A DNA stretch of 33,919 bases from Caldifarciminota bacterium (GTDB lineage: Bacteria; Hydrothermota; Hydrothermia; B15-G9): assembly GCA_015489175.1 (NCBI GenBank), contig WGAI01000049.1:1-33919 (forward strand), given 5' to 3'. The notes below the pieces were generated by a model. The model was not told where the DNA came from. It saw nothing but the letters and a program-made list of their open reading frames with translations, and ran no database searches. This document shows, piece by piece, positions 1 through 6,573 of the stretch (position 1 is its first letter; each line of letters starts with the position of its first letter). A program made the translations under genes and the position numbers.

Positions 1-660
1 ATTCTGACAAGAGACTGAAATAGGCCAATAATGATAGTCATTATCTCCAAATGGATTTCCTATTAAATTAGCAGGACAACATGCTTGATAAAAATTACCA
101 TTTGGAATACATGCACTATAACCTAACCATAAATAAAATTGAGTAAAGTAATCATAGATACAATAATTTGGAAAATTAGGTTTATAGCAACTTGAATATG
201 GCTTACATTTTTCTTCTGAGTCATCCCAATAATAACCTTTAGGGCAACAATGGGGTTTTACTGGATTGCCATATTTATTAAAATGAGAGCAATACATTGG
301 ATAAGTTATACCTTGTGGGTCAACAGATGTTGGACAGCAATCATCATTTGTCAAACATTGTTGGCCGTATTGATTGCAAGTTGGTTTGCATTTTAAAACA
401 AGATTAGGTTTAGCTTGAGTTTCATCTGTTGTACAATTGTTGAAATGGCTATTAAAAGGGAAGAACATTCCCATTACACAGATTGAACCAGGGATAATTT
501 CACTTGAAACAACACTACAATTAAAACTTCCATTAACTTCAACAGGAAAAGTGAAATTACTCTCATTTTGATTTAAAGCATAACATTCAAAACTACCTTT
601 AACTAAATAAGGATAATCATCGTTGCCTATCTGGTGATTTGTCGATAAAATATCCCGCAC
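1..660 (-). CDS. Cysteine-rich secreted-type protein, internal fragment (partial)
   Basis: I do not recognise the family. The minus strand is open without a stop from about 672 down to base 1, about 220 codons, and runs off the window edge. The product is rich in Cys, Asn, Tyr, Pro and Gly, with many CC and CxxxC spacings (for example CLTNDDCCPTS and PHCCPKGYYWDD), as in extracellular disulfide-stabilised domains. There is no signal peptide at the upstream end. The only nearby start is a GTG at 660-658 with no ribosome site, so this is probably the middle of a longer protein cut at its N-terminal side. Codons are strongly A/T-ending (AAT, TAT, TTA, CCA), unlike every neighbouring gene. Surface proteins of this style are common in DPANN archaea; that attribution is inference. 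It could be horizontally acquired or belong to another genome joined by misassembly near 600-625. Confidence 0.6.
   Translation of the reverse strand, partial: MRDILSTNHQIGNDDYPYLVKGSFECYALNQNESNFTFPVEVNGSFNCSVVSSEIIPGSICVMGMFFPFNSHFNNCTTDETQAKPNLVLKCKPTCNQYGQQCLTNDDCCPTSVDPQGITYPMYCSHFNKYGNPVKPHCCPKGYYWDDSEEKCKPYSSCYKPNFPNYCIYDYFTQFYLWLGYSACIPNGNFYQACCPANLIGNPFGDNDYHYWPISVSCQN
623..651 (+). promoter_or_regulatory. Candidate sigma70-type promoter of asnS
   Basis: TTGCCT at 623-628 and TAAAAT at 646-651 are separated by 17 bases. The -10 box ends 10 bases before the asnS ATG and there is no Shine-Dalgarno sequence in between, so the transcript would have almost no leader. The promoter also suggests that the native chromosome begins at or before 623. 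Confidence 0.45.
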
Positions 661-661
661 T

Positions 662-1954
662 ATGAAATGGATTTACATCGAAGATGCCGGTAAGCATGTT
701 GGTGAAGAGGTCGAGATAAGAGGATGGCTTTTCAACAAAAGGTCATCGGGCAAGATTCACTTCCTGATCGTTCGCGATGGGACCGGGTTCATGCAGGCTG
801 TGGTTGTCAAAAGTGAGGTTTCGGATGAGGTCTTTGATCTCTACGACGAGCTGACGCAGGAGTCATCGATAATCGTTCAGGGTGTTGTCAGGGCGGACAA
901 ACGCGCTCCCGGCGGGTATGAGCTCACGGTCCGAAATATCCAGCTTGTTCACCGCGCCATAGACTATCCGATCACGAAGAAAGAGCATGGCATCGGGTTT
1001 CTGCTTCCGAGACGCCATCTCTGGCTCCGTTCGCGCAAACAGTGGGCGTTGATGCGGCTGAGGAACGAGGTTGAGCTGGCAATTGAGGATTTCTTTCAGA
1101 ATGAGAAGTTTGTCCGCGTAGATGCGCCGATTTTGACGCCATCTGCCTGCGAGGGGACCACAACGCTTTTTAAAACGGATTACTTCGGTGAGCCTGCATA
1201 CCTGTCGCAGTCAGGCCAGCTTTACATGGAAGCGGCTGCTATGGCTCTGGGCAAAGTGTATTGTTTCGGTCCGGCGTTCAGGGCTGAGAAATCGAAGACG
1301 CGCCGTCACCTGATGGAGTTCTGGCAAGCTGAGCCCGAGGTCGCATGGGCGACGCTCGACGACATCATGGACCTCGCCGAGAACCTGATAGCTTACATCG
1401 TCGAACGGGTGCTTGATACCAGGCAGGAGGAACTCAAGCTCTTAGAAAGGGATGTTTCAAAACTTGAAGCTGTCCAAAAGCCTTTTTACCGCATAACTTA
1501 CACGGAAGCGGTTGAGATAGTCAACAGGGCTGGCCTCAAGATGGAGTGGGGTGAGGATTTCGGCGGCGATGAGGAGACGGTTTTGGCTCAGCAGTTCGAT
1601 AAACCTATACTCGTCCACCGTTATCCGGCGAAGGTCAAGCCGTTTTACATGAAGCGAGATCCCGAAAACCCAGACCTTGCGCTTTGCGTCGATGTGCTTG
1701 CGCCTGAAGGATATGGCGAGATAGTCGGCGGCGGACAGCGTGAGGACGATTACGAGACACTCTACAACCGCATGGTCGAGGAAAACATGCCTATCGAGGA
1801 TTACGAATGGTATCTCGATCTCAGGAAATACGGGTCAGTGCCTCACTCCGGCTTTGGAATAGGACTTGAACGCACCCTGAGATGGATTGCTGGGATACAT
1901 CACATCAGGGAAGCGATACCGTTCCCGAGACTGCTTGAAAAGATTTATCCATAG
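662..1954 (+). CDS. asnS: Asparaginyl-tRNA synthetase
   Basis: Cytosolic class IIb enzyme that charges tRNA-Asn with asparagine. Residues 1 to about 98 form the N-terminal OB-fold that binds the anticodon (RGWLFNKRSSGKIHFLIVRD). The class II catalytic core follows, with the AsnRS-type segment PSACEGTTTLF near 158-168, motif 2 (FRAEKSKTRRHLMEFWQAEPE) near 207-227, and motif 3 (GFGIGLERTLRWIAG) near the C-terminus, ending in HIREAIPFPR. The SACEG.TTLF segment and the HLMEFW form favour AsnRS over AspRS. Length (430 aa) is normal. The ATG has no ribosome site; the promoter box lies 10 bases upstream, so translation may start on a leaderless message. The gene stands alone and is followed by a strong hairpin terminator. 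Identity is secure; Asn rather than Asp specificity is very likely. Confidence 0.95.
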   Translation: MKWIYIEDAGKHVGEEVEIRGWLFNKRSSGKIHFLIVRDGTGFMQAVVVKSEVSDEVFDLYDELTQESSIIVQGVVRADKRAPGGYELTVRNIQLVHRAIDYPITKKEHGIGFLLPRRHLWLRSRKQWALMRLRNEVELAIEDFFQNEKFVRVDAPILTPSACEGTTTLFKTDYFGEPAYLSQSGQLYMEAAAMALGKVYCFGPAFRAEKSKTRRHLMEFWQAEPEVAWATLDDIMDLAENLIAYIVERVLDTRQEELKLLERDVSKLEAVQKPFYRITYTEAVEIVNRAGLKMEWGEDFGGDEETVLAQQFDKPILVHRYPAKVKPFYMKRDPENPDLALCVDVLAPEGYGEIVGGGQREDDYETLYNRMVEENMPIEDYEWYLDLRKYGSVPHSGFGIGLERTLRWIAGIHHIREAIPFPRLLEKIYP

Positions 1955-1982
1955 TGCGGATTCGAGGTTGGAAAACGAAAAA

Positions 1983-2013
1983 GGGGCGGCGCTTCGCGCC
2001 GCCCCGAATTTTT
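1983..2013 (+). terminator. Intrinsic terminator after asnS, probably bidirectional
   Basis: A 10-bp GC-only stem (1983-1992 with 1996-2005) closes a TTC loop and is followed by GAATTTTTAT. On the minus strand the same stem is followed by T-rich sequence (CCTTTTTCGTTTTCC), so it can also end the beta-barrel gene that converges on it from 2030. Confidence 0.85.
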
Positions 2014-2029
2014 ATCGGTATCAAAACGC

Positions 2030-2962
2030 TCAGAACATGATCTGCATGAGGGTCGATATGTAGGAATCTGGCGAAAAGGTCGTGTCAGCATAGGTGGTCT
2101 TACCGTAAAACAGCTGGAATTTGAACGGTCCTTTGTAGAGGTTAAGGCCAAGCTCCATGTTTGTTACCTCATCATTTTGGACGCTCTTATCATAGTCCAG
2201 ATGGCTGAATTTGAGCACGGGCTGGAAGTCCACGCCAGCGATGTCACTGATTTTGTATGCCGCTGTGACCTGGAATCCACCACCTTTGATCGTGGTTGTC
2301 GAATCCACTTTGTTGGAGCCCATCAGGTATTCGGCAATTATGCTGGCGCCCAGGAAATTGCCCGTCAGTCCGAGATTGATGTCCTGGACATCGTTATCGC
2401 CAATGTAGAAACTCGGCACAAAGGTCAAATTCCCGACTGGCAGAGGCGGTGTGACCTCCAATCTGCTCACCATCGAGTATCCCTTATCGTTTGTGGAGCC
2501 GTTGTAGATGCCAAACGCATACTTGACGAACGGCAGCTTGCCGTGGATCGAAGCGCCGATGTCTATGCCGTTGATCTGATAATTTCCGAAGAAGGTGGCA
2601 AGGGACACAAGCGAGTAGTTCGGGGTCAGAAGGTTAAATGGAGGTGTGTAGAGCTCTATGCCGAACGGGACGACCATCTTTCCATAGCTCAGGTTGAAGG
2701 CATCGGAGAACTTGATGTTCATCAACGCCCAGGTGAGGAAGTTAGAGCTGAGGTCGGTCTCGACGAACACGGAGAACATGTCGTTTATGTTGCCCATGAA
2801 ATCGATGGCCACATTCTTGAAGTAGAAGTTGGACACATAGGTGCTGTCCGACAAGCTGATATCATACGCATTCCTCAGATACCCGCTGACTTTGATATTT
2901 TGTTGCGCATATACGCTGCCGCTCAATATGGCAGCAACCACCATCATCTTGATATACCTCAT
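2030..2962 (-). CDS. Outer-membrane beta-barrel (porin-like) protein
   Basis: Predicted secreted outer-membrane protein of 310 aa. Residues 1 to about 20 (MRYIKMMVVAAILSGSVYAQ) form a cleavable signal peptide ending VYA-Q. The mature part is alternating hydrophobic/polar strands with aromatic girdle residues and turns rich in Gly, Asp and Asn (for example LGLNLYKGPFKFQLFYGKTTY), and it ends in Phe, as is usual for proteins folded by the BAM machinery. Families with this look include phosphate-selective porin and short-chain outer-membrane channels; I cannot choose among them. AGGAGG lies 8 bases before the ATG. It is transcribed alone from a TTGACA promoter upstream and converges on asnS. Its presence is the main sign of a diderm envelope. 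The channel's substrate is unknown. Confidence 0.75.
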   Translation of the reverse strand: MRYIKMMVVAAILSGSVYAQQNIKVSGYLRNAYDISLSDSTYVSNFYFKNVAIDFMGNINDMFSVFVETDLSSNFLTWALMNIKFSDAFNLSYGKMVVPFGIELYTPPFNLLTPNYSLVSLATFFGNYQINGIDIGASIHGKLPFVKYAFGIYNGSTNDKGYSMVSRLEVTPPLPVGNLTFVPSFYIGDNDVQDINLGLTGNFLGASIIAEYLMGSNKVDSTTTIKGGGFQVTAAYKISDIAGVDFQPVLKFSHLDYDKSVQNDEVTNMELGLNLYKGPFKFQLFYGKTTYADTTFSPDSYISTLMQIMF

Positions 2963-3067
2963 GACACAATCCTCCTTTTAAGGTTTAGGATTTCAAAGGG
3001 GAACACATCACGAAGGCGGTAGGCTGAATTTTGAGCTGTGATATCGAGCTCCATTTTCACGGCCAAT

Positions 3068-3096
3068 ATTTAAAAGGGACAATTTTTTGATGTCAA
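3068..3096 (-). promoter_or_regulatory. Promoter of the beta-barrel protein gene
   Basis: Read on the minus strand: TTGACA (3096-3091), 17-base spacer, TTAAAT (3073-3068). This leaves an untranslated leader of about 100 bases before the ATG at 2962. The -35 box is a perfect consensus; the -10 matches 4 of 6. Confidence 0.55.
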
Positions 3097-3115
3097 TGCA
3101 CCCTATCACCATTTG

Positions 3116-3144
3116 TTGCAGGTATTTAGGATAACGCATAAAAT
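3116..3144 (+). promoter_or_regulatory. Candidate promoter of cas2
   Basis: TTGCAG at 3116-3121 and TAAAAT at 3139-3144 are 17 bases apart. The -10 ends 6 bases before the cas2 ATG and no ribosome site is present, so the message would start at or next to the ATG. Confidence 0.4.
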
Positions 3145-3150
3145 AAGGCC

Positions 3151-3414
3151 ATGTTTGTCATAATGGTTTACGATGTCAAAGAGGAGCGTGTGGCCAGAGC
3201 GCTCAAGGTATCGAGGAAATACCTCAACTGGGTGCAAAACTCTGTTTTTGAGGGCGAACTCACGGTTTCGCAGCTTGAACGGCTTAAGGCGGAGCTGCGC
3301 GATGTGCTAAATCCCGACGAGGATTCGGTCATTTTCTACAAGTTCAGGACCCGTGCATACTTCGAGCGGGAGGTTCTGGGAATTGAGAAAGGTGGAGAGG
3401 AGGTGTTTCTGTGA
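3151..3414 (+). CDS. cas2: CRISPR-associated protein Cas2 (solitary)
   Basis: Cas2 is the dimeric partner of Cas1 in spacer acquisition and has a ferredoxin-like fold. This 87-residue protein shows the family pattern throughout: beta-strand 1 ending in the conserved Asp (MFVIMVYDV, D8), then KVSRKYLNWVQNSVFEGELT, then the second half with DSVIFYKF. Length is typical. What is odd is the setting: no cas1, no other cas gene, and no repeat-spacer array is visible beside it or anywhere in the window. It sits between a porin-like gene and a glucan branching enzyme. It could be a remnant of a lost locus, could act in trans with a Cas1 elsewhere, or could be a Cas2-family nuclease with another job (VapD-like proteins share the fold). 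The sequence resembles true Cas2 more than VapD. Confidence 0.92.
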   Translation: MFVIMVYDVKEERVARALKVSRKYLNWVQNSVFEGELTVSQLERLKAELRDVLNPDEDSVIFYKFRTRAYFEREVLGIEKGGEEVFL

Positions 3415-3430
3415 TTTCGCCGTTGTTTGA

Positions 3431-3452
3431 TGGCTAAATTCGGCCTTAGCCA
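3431..3452 (+). terminator. Weak hairpin between cas2 and the GH57 gene
   Basis: A 7-bp stem (3431-3437 with 3446-3452) with an 8-base loop lies 17 bases after the cas2 stop. There is no T run after it, so it may be a weak or non-intrinsic terminator, or only a structured spacer. Confidence 0.3.
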
Positions 3453-3483
3453 ATAAAATATAGGCTTAAAAGGAGTTTGTGGA

Positions 3484-5145
3484 ATGGATAAAAAGGCGTT
3501 TGGCCTGGTCCTTCACTCGCACCTCCCGTGGGTGCTATCTCATGGAGTGTGGCCGCACGGCGCAGAATGGCTGTTCGAGGCCGCTTCCGAGACATACATC
3601 CCCCTGATAAGAGTCTTTAAAAGGCTTATGTCCGAAGGGATTAAGCCCAATGTCACAGTGGGATTGACGCCTGTCCTCGTCGAACAGCTGAGCGATGACG
3701 AGTTCAAGGCCGAATTTCCGAATTATCTGGTATCCAAGGCCGAATCCGCGCGCGCTGACCTGCTCGAATTCGAGAAAGCGGGTCTGAACAACCGTGCCAA
3801 GGTCGCAAGGATGTGGATCGAGTTCTACGAGGGCGCGATGGCCTATTTCGATGAGATAAATCGGGACATCGTCAGCGAATTCAAGCAACTTCAGGACGAA
3901 GGTGCTATCGAGATCATCACATCTGCGGCAACTCACGGCTATCTGCCCTTGCTCGGTCTGGACGAAGCGGTTAGGGCTCAGGTCGAGGTCGGCGTCAGGA
4001 ACTACATTCGGGTCTTCGGCAAAAAACCGATTGGTATATGGCCACCTGAGCTCGCTTACAGGCCGGCTTACCGCTGGAAAGCTCCTGTCGGAGATTATCC
4101 TGAGATCGACAGGAGGGGCGTTGAAGAGTTTTATCATGATTCCGGCATCCGATACTTCATCGTCGATAAACATCTGTTGATGGGCGGCGAGGTTATCGGC
4201 ACATACCTTTCCCTGTTTGAAGGGCTTAAGGCCCTGTGGGAAAGGTCGCGCGAGGCCGCTCAGTTCCGTTCGAGAAAACTGAGCCCTCACAAACCTTATT
4301 ACGCCGCATCGGGGAATTCGTCCAAGCCGGTGGCATTCTTCACCCGTGACCCTGAAACCGCCTCAAGGGTCTGGTCGCGTGATCTAGGCTATCCCGGCGA
4401 TCCGGCTTATCTTGAGTTTCACAAGCGTCATTTCCCCGGTGGCCACAAATACTGGAGGGTGACGGATTCAAAACTCGACCTTGCGGACAAGGGGGAATAC
4501 ATACCGGAGATGGTCGAGGCGCCGCTCGAAGCGCAATCCTCCCATTTCGTGCAGCTTGTGAACGAGATCGCCGTTCGCGAAGATGGCATCGTTGTGGCAC
4601 CGTTCGACACGGAGCTTTTCGGCCACTGGTGGTTTGAAGGCCCGGAATGGCTCTATCGTGTGATCAAGAAGCTTTATTCCGATAAATCCGATGTCAGGCC
4701 TGTTAAGCTCGGCGAATACCTTGACGCATTCCCGCCCGACGAGGTCGTCAATCTGCCCGAAGGCTCATGGGGCGAAGGCGGGTTCCACTGGGTGTGGCTG
4801 AACGACTGGACCAGATGGACATGGGAAAAGATTTACGAGATGGAACACAGGGTCGTCGCGCTTTTGAAGTCCGACAGGCAGATTAACCCCTTGCTGATGC
4901 AGCAGATACTCAAGCAGCTCCTGCTTCTTGAGTCTTCCGACTGGCAATTCCTCATAACAACATGGAGCGCAAGGGATTACGCTGAAAACCGGTTCTCCGA
5001 ACATTACGAGGTCCTGAAAAAATTGCTTGATATGGCTGAGACTGGGCTTACAGAGGAGGATATGGCGTTCGTCAAAACCGTTGCATCGAAGGACAGGCTG
5101 TTCAACTCCATTGTGTCACCTGAATTCTGGAAACTCAAAGGTTAA
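3484..5145 (+). CDS. GH57 1,4-alpha-glucan branching enzyme
   Basis: Makes alpha-1,6 branches in glycogen-like storage polysaccharide. The N-terminal GH57 (beta/alpha)7 barrel starts at once (LVLHSHLPWVLSHGVWPHG). The expected nucleophile is E189 in GIWPPELAYRP and the acid/base is D375 in FDTELFGHWWFEG; both are present. After about residue 420 comes the helical C-terminal domain (DUF1957 type) with WLNDWTRWTWEKIYEMEHR. Length (553 aa) fits GH57 branching enzymes of Thermus and Thermococcus type rather than GH13 GlgB. AGGAG lies 8 bases before the ATG. No other glycogen gene is nearby; cas2 precedes it on the same strand but with its own promoter. Family assignment is firm; branching rather than amylase activity is inferred from the motif context. 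Confidence 0.9.
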   Translation: MDKKAFGLVLHSHLPWVLSHGVWPHGAEWLFEAASETYIPLIRVFKRLMSEGIKPNVTVGLTPVLVEQLSDDEFKAEFPNYLVSKAESARADLLEFEKAGLNNRAKVARMWIEFYEGAMAYFDEINRDIVSEFKQLQDEGAIEIITSAATHGYLPLLGLDEAVRAQVEVGVRNYIRVFGKKPIGIWPPELAYRPAYRWKAPVGDYPEIDRRGVEEFYHDSGIRYFIVDKHLLMGGEVIGTYLSLFEGLKALWERSREAAQFRSRKLSPHKPYYAASGNSSKPVAFFTRDPETASRVWSRDLGYPGDPAYLEFHKRHFPGGHKYWRVTDSKLDLADKGEYIPEMVEAPLEAQSSHFVQLVNEIAVREDGIVVAPFDTELFGHWWFEGPEWLYRVIKKLYSDKSDVRPVKLGEYLDAFPPDEVVNLPEGSWGEGGFHWVWLNDWTRWTWEKIYEMEHRVVALLKSDRQINPLLMQQILKQLLLLESSDWQFLITTWSARDYAENRFSEHYEVLKKLLDMAETGLTEEDMAFVKTVASKDRLFNSIVSPEFWKLKG

Positions 5146-5478
5146 ATCGAATGGCGCCCTCATTTTGACGGCTGCGCACCGAAGATCAGCTTGCCGATTT
5201 CGTCGTCTTCAGGAAGAATTGGCGATACGCCTCGATTTCTCATCGAAATTCAGATCGGAGTCTGAAACTGTGTCTTTCAGGCGGTCAGTTCTTTAACTCT
5301 GAAAGTTAAATCATCAGCCCCAATTCAGGTTTTGCGTCCGTAAGCACGCCTCAAAATCTCAGGTTTTTCCACGCCGCACGGCCGATATTTGCCCGTAATT
5401 GGTAAACTCTCTGCCAATCTGATACATAGAGGATTAATGTTTTATCGTTCCTTATTCCAATGAATTCGCAGATGCATG
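5146..5478. other. Intergenic stretch without a recognisable gene
   Basis: About 330 bases after the GH57 gene. Short inverted repeats occur (for example TTTAAC and GTTAAA around 5292-5308) but none carries a T run. A 67-codon minus-strand frame (5351-5554) crosses it, but its start codon lies in the IS relic at 5479-5584, so I do not call it a gene. Confidence 0.5.
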
Positions 5479-5584
5479 TTAAGTCAAATGAAGGAAAGTG
5501 GATTCTCTTTCCGGTGAGCTCATAGGTAGCTTTTGTGGCATGGATGGCCTCCATTTTGGTAACATTTTAAATGAGTGATAACGG
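5479..5584 (-). mobile_element. Decayed left end of an IS element with transposase remnant
   Basis: Read on the minus strand, 5584-5553 matches 33734-33765 near the right end of the window with 2 mismatches in 32 bases. The 18 bases at 5534-5517 are identical to 33818-33835. In both copies the second block encodes the start of the same protein: here MPQKLPMSSPER (ATG at 5541), then it drifts and stops after 20 codons; in the other copy MHKKLPMSFSER. The right half of the element is missing. This is therefore a truncated relic. Its outer edge, 5584, is only 5 bases from the -35 box of the Roadblock operon. Confidence 0.7.
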
Positions 5585-5588
5585 TTAT

Positions 5589-5617
5589 TTGAGAAAGTTT
5601 GGCAAATACCTTAATAT
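5589..5617 (+). promoter_or_regulatory. Candidate promoter of the Roadblock operon
   Basis: TTGAGA (5589-5594), 17-base spacer, TAATAT (5612-5617). The leader to the ATG at 5671 is about 45 bases and contains the ribosome site GGAGGG. The promoter directly abuts the IS relic. Confidence 0.45.
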
Positions 5618-5670
5618 TTTTAAACCAATAATCATCGAGGTGAAGTAGAAAGCTTAACGGAGGGTTAATT

Positions 5671-6048
5671 ATGGCTATTTTAGGAGAGGTCAAATCAATA
5701 ATAGCTGATATCAGGAAGGAGATACCTGATATCAAAGCTATTACTCTGGCAAGCAAGGATGGGGTGTCAATATATAGCGATATCGGATTTGCCCTTGGAG
5801 AAGCAATAGATGAAGAGACCATCAGTGCATTGGGTGTGTTGATATACTCCACAGCGAGAAAGCTTAATACCTCATTCCAGAACGGCGATCTTGAAGGTTT
5901 GACTGTCTCAGGTTCCGCTGGATTGACCGTTGTTTACGATGTAGGTGCAGACGCAATCCTCATTCTGGTGCTTCCGAAAGAGGCGAACATCGGTCTTGTT
6001 CGAATAGTGGCTCGTCAAGCTGCTGATAAGTTAAAGAAACTTTTCTAA
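5671..6048 (+). CDS. Roadblock/LC7 domain protein (MglB-like)
   Basis: A 125-residue single-domain protein with the Roadblock/LC7 alpha-beta fold: an N-terminal helix (MAILGEVKSIIADIRKEIP), then the strand-turn IKAITLASKDGVSIYS, a long helix with EAIDEETISALGVLIYSTARKLNTSF, then GDLEGLTVSGSAGLTVVYDVGADAILILVLPKEANIGLVRI. In the family such proteins form homodimers that bind or activate small Ras-like GTPases (MglA and relatives) in polarity, motility or gliding control, or act as scaffolds. No GTPase gene is present nearby. GGAGGG lies 7 bases before the ATG. It is followed 25 bases later by an unknown gene on the same strand, probably a functional partner. Confidence 0.8.
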   Translation: MAILGEVKSIIADIRKEIPDIKAITLASKDGVSIYSDIGFALGEAIDEETISALGVLIYSTARKLNTSFQNGDLEGLTVSGSAGLTVVYDVGADAILILVLPKEANIGLVRIVARQAADKLKKLF

Positions 6049-6073
6049 ACAATGGCAGAGAGGGGGAGGGGCC

Positions 6074-6517
6074 ATGGAGGATATCATCATGAAGATAGAT
6101 CACATAGTTATATACGCCCTGACAAAGGGCGCATGGGACCTGCTTGAAAATGGGGCCCTGCCCATAGCCGCAACGGCGGGGAAGGAACTGTTGGCACTCA
6201 TGGAACAAGAAGGGCTGAAGGTTGAGGGAGAAAGCTATGAGCAACTTTTGCAAAATCTGAACGATATTTACCAAAAAGTTGGGCTTGCTGAAGGAGTTGA
6301 GTCTCTGAACGGCGATGATATCCTGAAATTAAAAATAAATAAACCTTACGATATTAACATAATGAAGCAACTTGATGCTGAAGGGATAAAACCTTATATG
6401 TCTCCCGTTGTGCTAATTGAAATAGCAGCACTTAGAAAGATAGGCACAAAATCCATACTCAAAGATATAGAGATAGACGGCGATTCGGTAGTGATCACTT
6501 TCAAAGTGATACATTAA
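6074..6517 (+). CDS. Unknown protein co-encoded with the Roadblock protein
   Basis: I do not recognise the family. 147 residues, no signal peptide or membrane segment, so probably cytosolic. The N-terminal half looks helical (HIVIYALTKGAWDLLENGALPIAATAGKELLALMEQEG); the C-terminal half is short strands ending in DIEIDGDSVVITFKVIH. The upstream purine-rich GAGAGGGGGAGGGG supports the ATG at 6074, though the second ATG at 6089 (MKIDHIVIY) would also fit the homology-free sequence. It lies 25 bases after the Roadblock gene and is followed by a terminator, so the two form a two-gene operon. A role as ligand-binding or scaffold partner of the Roadblock dimer is possible but rests only on position. 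Confidence 0.7.
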   Translation: MEDIIMKIDHIVIYALTKGAWDLLENGALPIAATAGKELLALMEQEGLKVEGESYEQLLQNLNDIYQKVGLAEGVESLNGDDILKLKINKPYDINIMKQLDAEGIKPYMSPVVLIEIAALRKIGTKSILKDIEIDGDSVVITFKVIH

Positions 6518-6528
6518 AATTGCTGGAT

Positions 6529-6572
6529 GCGGGCTAAAGGTGGTCTAAATCTGCCTATAGCCCGCTTTCAGT
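6529..6572 (+). terminator. Bidirectional terminator between the Roadblock operon and ispDF
   Basis: GCGGGCTA (6529-6536) pairs with TAGCCCGC (6558-6565) across a loop of about 21 bases, followed by TTTCAGTTTT on the plus strand. On the minus strand it is followed by AATTTTAATG. It separates two convergent operons. Confidence 0.65.
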
Positions 6573-6573
6573 T

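Noticed and set aside
1955-1982. T-arm-like GGATTCGAGG after asnS
   Set aside because: No tRNA cloverleaf can be built on either strand around it.
2177-3022. 281-aa plus-strand frame across the beta-barrel gene
   Set aside because: Antisense shadow of a gene with a clear signal peptide and AGGAGG site; the shadow has no family pattern.
3022-3480. CRISPR array near cas2
   Set aside because: No direct repeats of CRISPR length are present in either flank of cas2 or elsewhere in the intergenic regions.
5351-5554. 67-aa minus-strand frame over the IS relic
   Set aside because: Its start codon and first codons lie within the decayed IS left end in a different frame from the transposase; the rest has no family resemblance.
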